The notes beneath the pieces are model-generated. The model was not told the origin of the DNA and ran no database searches. It worked only from the letters and a program-made list of their open reading frames with translations. A stretch of DNA of 12,377 nt, taken from NCBI GenBank assembly GCA_030150485.1, contig JASLFZ010000049.1, forward strand, positions 1 to 12,377, read 5' to 3'. Both the position numbers and the translations under genes were made by a program. Positions 1 through 4,728 of this stretch are shown piece after piece. Every line of letters begins with the position of its first letter. Within the stretch, counting starts at the first letter, position 1. The DNA is from Candidatus Saccharimonadales bacterium (GTDB lineage: Bacteria > Patescibacteriota > Saccharimonadia > UBA4664 > SCTI01).

Positions 1-549
1 CTTATTGATAGTGATACCACCCGCCAGCAGATCGGTGGTCGATTCCGACCGCGTCACGCCGCTGGTACCGTCAGCCCAATGGAGCACCGCCGTGTTCGCC
101 ACCGGAGTTACGGTAAACGCCGAAGCACCGTTCAGCGTCACGTTAGCCTTGAGCGTCTGCGGCATAGCGGTGGGCGTCGCAATCGTCGCACACACCGTCT
201 GCGCAGTAGCAGAGGTGGGCGGACAGCTCGTGTTAAGACTCACCTTCACTTTAAGGGCCGTGCTGTTAGGAAGCACCTTCGGGTTGGCATTGTTATCGAT
301 ATAAATACGCAGCGAGAGCACCTCGCCATCGTGGACGGTGGCGCCAGCGTGATATACGCCGGTCGTAGTGTTGGCAACACTCAGAAACTGCGCTTCGTTG
401 CCGTATTTAGGGTTATTGGTGTGGCTGTTGAGTACGATGTGGCAGCCCGGTCCGCTAGCGTTCACGCAGGGTGCCGCGGTCCCACCGGTTTGGGCAAAGG
501 CCGCCGCCGGAATAAACAAACTCATAATAATAGCCGCAAGCTGCCGCAT
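1..549 (-). CDS. Secreted surface protein, 3' part missing (runs off left edge)
   Basis: An open frame of 183 codons runs from an ATG at 549-547 to the window edge without a stop. The N-terminus MRQLAAIIMSLFIPAAAFAQ is a typical signal peptide: a basic residue, a hydrophobic core and an AFA-Q cleavage site. The mature part is rich in Thr, Asn, Ala and Val, as in beta-sandwich surface domains. It ends near a segment reading TTDLLAGGITINK, which resembles LTDGIANGGINVGN in the LPXTG protein encoded just upstream, so the two probably share a domain. The start is supported by GGAG five bases before the ATG and by a sigma70-type promoter at 573-601. The C-terminus is outside the window, so wall or membrane anchoring cannot be judged. 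The function is unknown, and an adhesin, pilin-like or S-layer-like role is only a guess. No enzyme motif is visible. Confidence 0.8.
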   Translation of the reverse strand, partial: MRQLAAIIMSLFIPAAAFAQTGGTAAPCVNASGPGCHIVLNSHTNNPKYGNEAQFLSVANTTTGVYHAGATVHDGEVLSLRIYIDNNANPKVLPNSTALKVKVSLNTSCPPTSATAQTVCATIATPTAMPQTLKANVTLNGASAFTVTPVANTAVLHWADGTSGVTRSESTTDLLAGGITINK

Positions 550-572
550 ATCGACTCCACGTTAGTGCCTTA

Positions 573-601
573 ACCATAGGCCAACAGATGTAATTTGTCA
601 A
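573..601 (-). promoter_or_regulatory. Sigma70-type promoter of the partial surface gene
   Basis: On the minus strand TTGACA (601-596) is followed by a 17-base spacer and TATGGT (578-573). Transcription should start near 566, giving a leader of about 17 nt with GGAG before the ATG at 549. The consensus -35 and exact 17-bp spacing make this one of the best promoters in the window. It gives the gene its own transcription after the terminator-like hairpins at 635-731. Confidence 0.65.
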
Positions 602-634
602 CACGCACAAGAGCAATTGGGCGTTTCCCCAAAT

Positions 635-674
635 GCAAACAGCCCCGGATCTCCAAACGGAGGGGGCTGTTTGC
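635..674 (-). terminator. Strong hairpin terminator after the LPXTG gene
   Basis: GCAAACAGCCCC (635-646) pairs perfectly with GGGGCTGTTTGC (663-674). On the minus strand the loop holds a second small stem, CTCC-GTTT-GGAG. The sequence after the hairpin on the minus strand is only moderately T-rich (ATTT then GGGG), so termination may not be fully intrinsic. It lies between the stop of the LPXTG gene and the promoter of the next surface gene, as expected for a terminator. Confidence 0.6.
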
Positions 675-677
675 TTA

Positions 678-692
678 CTTGCACGAGGCAAG
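678..692 (-). other. Small hairpin between terminator elements
   Basis: CTTGC-ACGAG-GCAAG on the plus strand forms a 5-bp stem with a 5-nt loop. It lies between the two larger hairpins at 635-674 and 699-731. The stem is short, so it could be chance. It is listed because it completes a run of three consecutive stems. Confidence 0.3.
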
Positions 693-698
693 CGCCAA

Positions 699-731
699 CT
701 AGAGTATCGGGGCCGAAGCCCCGCGCTCTAG
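699..731 (-). terminator. UUCG-loop hairpin directly after the LPXTG gene
   Basis: In the minus-strand RNA, an inner stem CGGGGC-UUCG-GCCCCG with the very stable UUCG tetraloop closed by C-G (708-723) sits inside an outer stem CTAGAG/CTCTAG (699-704 with 726-731). It begins about 13 nt after the stop codon of the LPXTG gene. No T-run follows, so it may protect the mRNA 3' end or act with the second hairpin at 635-674. Confidence 0.5.
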
Positions 732-743
732 GATGGGGTGTAC

Positions 744-1439
744 TTACTTACGGTTAAGCAGTGAGTTGGCCAAAGCCTTCTTACTGCGGCGGTACATAAC
801 GGCACCGTAACCGATAACGCCGGTACCGGCGGTTCCGGCCAAACCAGCCAGCTCATCAGCACCGGTCTGCGGCAGAGTGGTCTGCGGAGCAGGGGTGCTC
901 GGAGTGGTAGGAGTAGTCGGAGGGGTCGGGCAGTTTACCTTAGCTTTGAAGTTAACGAACTCACCGGTTGAACCGTTGAGGTTACCAACATTGATACCAC
1001 CATTGGCGATACCATCAGTCAAAGGCTTAACAGGCTTACCACTACCGTCGAAGAGTTCGGTTGAACCGTTCTCATAGGTCAGGCCAGAAGCAGAACCAAG
1101 ATCGACGTTAACGGTACCACTGGTACCAGCAGAAGCGCCGGTAGAAGGGGTGGCGGTCATATTTGAAGTACCGCTGCTTGCCAGGGTAGCATTCACCATG
1201 ATGTCCGTCAGGTCACCATAGGCAACGTTGTGCAGATCGATGCTGTACTCCAGCTCATCACAGGCGTTAGCTTTAATTGAGCTAGCGTAGCTACCGTTTT
1301 GCGTAATGTCTTTTACTTTGTATACTAGTGAGCCGCCTTCCAGCTGGCCCGGGCTGCTCGCCAAAACCGGCGACAGGCTAATCGTGGCAGCAATGGTGGC
1401 AGCGCCAGCCAAAGCCGTGAACTTAGATAGATTTTTCAT
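744..1439 (-). CDS. LPXTG cell-wall-anchored surface protein (231 aa)
   Basis: The protein has the full layout of a sortase substrate. It has an N-terminal signal peptide (MKNLSKFTALAGAATIAATI..., cleavage near residues 27-29), a beta-rich domain (about 35-168), a Pro/Thr linker (170-188), the sorting motif LPQTG (189-193), a Gly/Ala-rich hydrophobic segment and a basic tail starting YRRSKK. Sortase would cut between T and G and join the protein to peptidoglycan, which implies a monoderm envelope and a sortase elsewhere in the genome. The start is set at 1439 because AAGGAG (1452-1447) lies exactly 7 nt upstream, whereas the in-frame ATG at 1445 is too close to it. Two cysteines (about 60 and 170) may pair. 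The domain resembles the neighbouring partial protein. I see no clear promoter just upstream. The ligand or role is unknown. Confidence 0.85.
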   Translation of the reverse strand: MKNLSKFTALAGAATIAATISLSPVLASSPGQLEGGSLVYKVKDITQNGSYASSIKANACDELEYSIDLHNVAYGDLTDIMVNATLASSGTSNMTATPSTGASAGTSGTVNVDLGSASGLTYENGSTELFDGSGKPVKPLTDGIANGGINVGNLNGSTGEFVNFKAKVNCPTPPTTPTTPSTPAPQTTLPQTGADELAGLAGTAGTGVIGYGAVMYRRSKKALANSLLNRK

Positions 1440-1489
1440 AATCATTCTCCTTTATATGTAACAAGTTAAGTTAGATTGATGTCTTTACC

Positions 1490-1514
1490 AGTTGGATAGT
1501 CATGGAACTTCAAG
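1490..1514 (+). repeat. Left arm of 25-bp inverted repeat
   Basis: The first 16 bp are identical to the reverse complement of 3209-3224. Over 25 bp, 22 match the reverse complement of 3200-3224. It lies about 50 bp upstream of the LPXTG start. Confidence 0.8.
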
Positions 1515-1551
1515 TGGAGTTGAACTCCACGCCCGTAGGCGTGGAGTTCAA
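1514..1551. repeat. Three-armed palindrome with 14-bp perfect stem
   Basis: TTGAACTCCACGCC (1520-1533), loop CGTA, then GGCGTGGAGTTCAA (1538-1551) is a perfect 14-bp hairpin. The same central arm also pairs with GTGGAGTT at 1514-1521, around a single G, so two mutually exclusive stems are possible. GAACTTC occurs directly on both sides (1505-1511 and 1555-1561). It lies just after the stop of the 453-aa gene, so it may act as that gene's 3' hairpin, although no T-run follows on the minus strand. Confidence 0.6.
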
Positions 1552-1572
1552 TCCGAACTTCTGTTTGCTTTG

Positions 1573-2934
1573 CTAGCCGGGACGAACTACTTCAGGCGAG
1601 GGGTCTATCTTGACCGGCACGATGACTTGAGCCACAAGGCTCGGGTGCTGGTTATCCCGCACCGTGATCGTGACATGGTCGTATTCGCCGGCAGGAACCT
1701 CTCCGGGAGCAGCGTACGTGACGCATACTTCCTGAAGTCCTGCAACGGTCGCTGTAACCAACCGGGTTTCGCCTATCGGTCCGAAGGCCCCATATTCGGG
1801 TCCCTCCGTCAACATCCCGGTGTCACTTCCCCACATCTGCACCGTAGCGCAGAAATTGGGATACGTGGTACCGGCCTCGACGTCATTTGGTTTCGTAACG
1901 TCGACGAACACTGGGGGCTGCGGTGTTTCGCAGTACGGGTACGTTCCGACTTCGCCTTCTTTACATTTTGGCGTGTGACATTTCGGGTACGTGCCTTCTT
2001 CACCGGGTTCACATTTGTGTTCCGGTTCTTTTTCTTCGCATGTCCCCACTTCGTGGCACGTCGGAAGGTGACAGTCGTTGGGAGCCCCAATTTCACCCTG
2101 CTGCGGGCAGACACAGTTGGCACTGTTGTTGCTTCCTGCGGTGACCGAGCAGTAGATGATCTGCGTGCCTTCGCACTGCACATTTCCGCTGTTGGTGCCG
2201 GAGATGTTGATTTCGCAGAACTTTTCCTTTTCCTTTTCTTTTTCTTTCGGGGCTTCTTTGGGGTGTTCCGGCGCCGGTTCCGTACGAACCAGCCTCTTCC
2301 TGGTCTTTTCCTTCATCACTTTCGTGACATGGACTGTCGTCTTGCACAGTTTGAAGACCGGGCCCGTAACGAAGTTCCGGCAGTACGCCTTCATGATCGG
2401 GTTGTAGGAGTAGCAGACACGCTGCTTCTGGCTGTACGTGGTCGTCACCTGGATGGTTTCGACCTCGAATACCTCCGTTGTACCGTTTGCCTGAGCTTCC
2501 TTGACTTCTTCAGACTTCACGGTGTGTTCCGAGGGCTTGCCGATCTGCTTCTTCTTGCCCACGTTGACCACCGACTTCTTGCCACGAATAGCGAGCACCT
2601 TTTTCTTGGAGTGACCCAAGAGTCCCCCGAACGGTTCGTACGTGAAGCCGTTGCAGGAAGTGTTCGTGCTAAGCGTGTACCCTTCCGGCGTGGTCACGAC
2701 GACCACGTTCGGAGAGTTGAAGAGCGCCCAGAACGTCTGATCCGCGTGCATCATCCCGTGTTCACGAAGTTCATGGGTCAGCGACGGAATCCTCTTGGCG
2801 CCTTCACTGGTGTGGTAGTACGCGGCTGCTTCCTTCTTGTTGTTGAATTCGGGGCCGCAGTACGCACCAGCGGTTGCGACTGAGAGAGACAGGGCGGCCA
2901 CGACAAGCGCGGCCAGGATGAGGAACTTCCTCAT
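1573..2934 (-). CDS. Secreted cysteine-rich protein of unknown function (453 aa)
   Basis: The start at 2934 gives a clean signal peptide (MRKFLILAALVVAALSLSVA, cleavage near AGA-Y24) and is preceded by AGGAGG nine bases upstream. The mature protein has a mixed N-terminal region, a Lys-rich stretch (109-145), a KEKEKEKE run (about 231-238), and a Cys-rich part (240-336) with a repeated unit of the type P/K-GE-x-GTYP-x-C (310-319 and 326-335). The C-terminal part (about 340-443) is beta-rich and Ig-like and contains TVRDNQHPSLVAQV. About 19 cysteines suggest extracellular disulfides. I recognise no family. An in-frame ATG at 3024 has its own SD-like sequence and would add 30 residues, but it would bury the signal peptide. 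No LPXTG or membrane anchor is seen at the C-terminus, so the protein may be released. Lys is mostly AAG in the N-terminal half. The gene sits alone in the inverted-repeat cassette. Confidence 0.75.
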   Translation of the reverse strand: MRKFLILAALVVAALSLSVATAGAYCGPEFNNKKEAAAYYHTSEGAKRIPSLTHELREHGMMHADQTFWALFNSPNVVVVTTPEGYTLSTNTSCNGFTYEPFGGLLGHSKKKVLAIRGKKSVVNVGKKKQIGKPSEHTVKSEEVKEAQANGTTEVFEVETIQVTTTYSQKQRVCYSYNPIMKAYCRNFVTGPVFKLCKTTVHVTKVMKEKTRKRLVRTEPAPEHPKEAPKEKEKEKEKFCEINISGTNSGNVQCEGTQIIYCSVTAGSNNSANCVCPQQGEIGAPNDCHLPTCHEVGTCEEKEPEHKCEPGEEGTYPKCHTPKCKEGEVGTYPYCETPQPPVFVDVTKPNDVEAGTTYPNFCATVQMWGSDTGMLTEGPEYGAFGPIGETRLVTATVAGLQEVCVTYAAPGEVPAGEYDHVTITVRDNQHPSLVAQVIVPVKIDPSPEVVRPG

Positions 2935-3045
2935 GGCGGTAGACCTCCTGTGGCGGGTTGTCATGGACGTGAAGCTTGCCCCGAACACCGGGGCAACTGC
3001 CTGAACTCGATTGCTCTTATTCATGGCCGTGGACCTCCAGTGTCG
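2932..3045 (-). repeat. Duplicated translation-start region
   Basis: The 24-bp segments at 2932-2955 and 3022-3045 match at 20 positions. Each has GGAGG nine bases before an ATG, and the two ATGs are in the same frame, 90 bp apart. Translated, both give a similar RHxRSTAM stretch. Either ATG could start the 453-aa protein; the inner one fits a signal peptide. Confidence 0.5.
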
Positions 3046-3089
3046 GGGAAGTGCGATGTTGTCCGGCCGAACGCGATCGCAAAGAGTGA

Positions 3090-3149
3090 TGTGCTGCAGC
3101 CTGCAGATAGGTCGTGGGCGGCACGAACATACCTGCAGAATGCAGCACA
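3090..3149 (-). promoter_or_regulatory. 60-nt hairpin in the leader of the 453-aa gene
   Basis: Segments 3090-3108 and 3131-3149 are complementary at 15 of 19 positions, including the blocks TGTGCTGCA and CTGCAG. The 22-nt apical part holds another 5-bp stem (TCGTG/CACGA). The whole folds into one long hairpin in the untranslated region before the start codons. It could be a cis-regulatory RNA element, an mRNA stabiliser or a small RNA. I do not recognise a known riboswitch. Confidence 0.45.
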
Positions 3150-3176
3150 ACACGGGTCACGCGTTGGCCAGCTAGC

Positions 3177-3185
3177 TATATAACA
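3177..3185 (-). promoter_or_regulatory. Possible extended -10 inside the cassette
   Basis: On the minus strand the sequence TGTTATATA matches an extended -10 (TG-N-TATAAT-like). No good -35 is visible. If active, it would give the 453-aa gene its own promoter inside the cassette, with the 60-nt hairpin near the mRNA 5' end. Confidence 0.3.
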
Positions 3186-3193
3186 GTAGTCGG

Positions 3194-3212
3194 ATGGGTC
3201 TTGATGACCCAT
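3194..3212. repeat. Perfect short palindrome at right end of cassette
   Basis: ATGGGTC-TTGAT-GACCCAT is a perfect 7-bp stem with a 5-nt loop. It overlaps the right inverted-repeat arm, so each cassette end has its own palindrome. Confidence 0.55.
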
Positions 3213-3224
3213 GACTATCCAACT
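3200..3224 (-). repeat. Right arm of 25-bp inverted repeat
   Basis: The reverse complement matches 22 of 25 bases of 1490-1514, with the outer 16 identical. A further short block, ACAAGTTAA, lies outside both arms in mirrored orientation (1461-1469 and the complement of 3227-3235), but at different distances. Confidence 0.8.
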
Positions 3225-3298
3225 TGTTAACTTGTCAATGATCACTCGTTGGCGCTAATAACTCTCGTTATCTGCTCACCTCAGAGTTGATGCTAAAC

Positions 3299-3341
3299 AA
3301 TATACCATTCTTATGCTTTTTTGTCAAGCACTTTTAGTGCT
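3299..3341 (-). promoter_or_regulatory. Strong sigma70 promoter with inverted-repeat operator candidate
   Basis: On the minus strand TTGACA (3327-3322), a 17-bp spacer and TATATT (3304-3299) form a near-consensus promoter. A perfect inverted repeat AGCACT-TTT-AGTGCT (3327-3341) abuts and overlaps the -35 edge, which suggests a repressor site. The half-site TTAGCACT resembles a CIRCE half-site, but the spacing is 3 and not 9. Transcripts would run into the cassette and perhaps on to the LPXTG gene, with a leader of roughly 360 nt before the 453-aa start. Confidence 0.6.
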
Positions 3342-3363
3342 AAATACCCAAGATATACTGTAG

Positions 3364-3422
3364 CTAATTTCGCCTGTGCAGCATTATGCTACCTGTTTGG
3401 AGATAAGTACAAGCGAAATTAG
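3364..3422 (-). terminator. Structured element after murL
   Basis: CTAATTTCGC (3364-3373) and GCGAAATTAG (3413-3422) form a perfect 10-bp outer stem. The 39-nt interior contains a small palindrome, AGCAT-T-ATGCT. The element lies 7 nt after the murL stop, so it may end or protect the secA-murD-murL transcript. No T-run follows, so terminator function is uncertain. Confidence 0.4.
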
Positions 3423-3429
3423 GGTGTTA

Positions 3430-4728
3430 TTACGAAGCGCTTTTGATCATTTGAGTGTATTGCTCGGGCATGGCCTGCTCCTGCAAAGCCAGATAGTCGT
3501 ACTCAAACGCCGGGAACTGATACTGATCGAGTTCTGGATACTCACCGGTGGCACGCGCCATCTGAACGGCCTGGCGGCACTCCTTAATCTCACCCACGCA
3601 CTCGAAGGGCTTGTGGCCCTGGATACCGAGTAATTCGCGATAGGTATGCTCCAGATCGGGTTTGGTGAAGAGATTCTGTCCCCCGAACAGATCAATAAGC
3701 TGGTTTTTGGGCACAAATGGCGCAAATATCAGGAACACGAAGGCACATTTGGGGCACTCGCCACACCAGTGCAAGGGATTGACGTTCCCCTGCTTAAAGT
3801 TGCGATTACAGGAGGTAAAGACCCCTTGATACTTGGTGAGCCAGTGTTTGGTAAAGAGCTCGGCAATCCGCAACTCGCTAAACGGCCGTAATAAGGAGAA
3901 GTAGCACACCGAGGGCGAGATATTCGTGGTGACGTACTCCTGAAAGTCCCGCTCAAAGGCCAGCGTTTTAGAGTACTGGTGATTCACCTGCAGCCCATGA
4001 TACTCCAGATTGACCTCGCCGGCCGTGGCATCGTTCGTCATTACAATATCCTGCTTGCCCGATAGCAACGCCGTAATCACGGCCGTAAACGCCAGGATGG
4101 CCGAGATCGGCACGTGGCCATTGTAGGCGCCCTGCTGGTTGAGCTGCAGTAGCTGGGGGTCGATCTGGCGGTCCACCGGCAGATGCGGGCTACCAATCCG
4201 CTCGATCAGGGGTGCCAACAGATCGGAGTGGCTGACGGTCCAGGTGGAAAGCGGGATGTTAGCCTGCCGCAACAGCTCCACGCTCACCAGTGAATCCTTA
4301 CCGCCCCCAAGCGGTACCAGCGCTCCCGACAGGTTGGCAACGGATTGGGCGTGCGCCTGGGCATCCGGATCAACCGGAAAGATAATCTGATCCGGCGGCG
4401 TCAGATCGTTGCGGACGTAAAACTCGCCCAAACCGTGTCGGTACACCGTCGCAAAAAAGTCGGCTTGCGCCGCCGTCAGGCCACCCTGATTCACCATAAT
4501 CCCATCTGGTAGGTAGGTTTTATAATAGGAGATGCCGGCCATCATAAAGAGGCCAAAGCAGGCGCGATCCAGAGCGGCCGCATCGAGCTGTTCGGCAAAA
4601 GCGAAAGGAAAGCTGAACGTCTCGGTGAAATGGATGGCGTCATCAAGTGCGTAGTGCAGCTGCAGCTGCTTGGTTTTCAGATCAAAAGCATAGCTCTCGA
4701 AGCGGAACTGGTGGTATTTGGTACTCAT
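3430..4728 (-). CDS. murL: UDP-MurNAc-L-Ala-L-Glu epimerase
   Basis: MurL, described in Xanthomonas, converts the terminal L-Glu of UDP-MurNAc-L-Ala-L-Glu to D-Glu, replacing the need for free D-Glu from glutamate racemase. The 432-aa protein shows the family pattern: a nucleotide-binding loop VPLGGGKDSLVS (138-149), YNGHVP (202-207), a polar segment MTNDATAGEVN (230-240), VNHQYSK (248-254), and a cysteine cluster (C307, then WCGECPKC at 321-328) that could bind metal. The length is near that expected for the family. The start ATG overlaps the murD stop as ATGA (4725-4728), which indicates translational coupling and a shared pathway in the cytoplasm. The closest confusion would be with other PP-loop ATP-dependent enzymes such as QueC, but the adjacency to murD favours MurL. 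Confidence 0.85.
   Translation of the reverse strand: MSTKYHQFRFESYAFDLKTKQLQLHYALDDAIHFTETFSFPFAFAEQLDAAALDRACFGLFMMAGISYYKTYLPDGIMVNQGGLTAAQADFFATVYRHGLGEFYVRNDLTPPDQIIFPVDPDAQAHAQSVANLSGALVPLGGGKDSLVSVELLRQANIPLSTWTVSHSDLLAPLIERIGSPHLPVDRQIDPQLLQLNQQGAYNGHVPISAILAFTAVITALLSGKQDIVMTNDATAGEVNLEYHGLQVNHQYSKTLAFERDFQEYVTTNISPSVCYFSLLRPFSELRIAELFTKHWLTKYQGVFTSCNRNFKQGNVNPLHWCGECPKCAFVFLIFAPFVPKNQLIDLFGGQNLFTKPDLEHTYRELLGIQGHKPFECVGEIKECRQAVQMARATGEYPELDQYQFPAFEYDYLALQEQAMPEQYTQMIKSAS

Larger units (their letters stand above)
1490..3224. mobile_element. Candidate cassette bounded by inverted repeats, carrying a secreted-protein gene
   Basis: A perfect 16-bp inverted repeat, AGTTGGATAGTCATGG at 1490-1505 and its complement at 3209-3224, extends inward to 25 bp with 3 mismatches. 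It encloses one gene (453 aa) and palindromes near both ends (1514-1551 and 3194-3212). This resembles a non-autonomous insertion between a promoter region (3299-3341) and the LPXTG gene. Against it, there is no transposase and no clear target-site duplication. The repeats could instead be duplicated leader sequence. Confidence 0.35.

Noticed and set aside
1492..2883. Long plus-strand open frame (463 codons) opposite the secreted protein gene
   Set aside because: Its translation is rich in Phe and Arg runs mirroring the Lys/Glu codons of the minus-strand gene. The minus-strand frame has a signal peptide, an SD and sensible domains.
1490..3224. IS200/IS605-type insertion sequence
   Set aside because: Palindromes near both ends recall that group, but there is no TnpA or TnpB, and that family lacks terminal inverted repeats.
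3211..3258. Mini-ORFs starting MTIQLV in both inverted-repeat arms
   Set aside because: The frames are only 10-15 codons, have no SD, and the similarity is explained by the repeat itself.
3327..3341. CIRCE (HrcA) element
   Set aside because: The half-sites look similar, but the spacing is 3 rather than 9 and the arms are shorter, so I call it only an operator candidate.
3364..3422. Integron attC site
   Set aside because: The size and folded shape fit loosely, but the conserved core triplets and an integrase or cassette array are absent.
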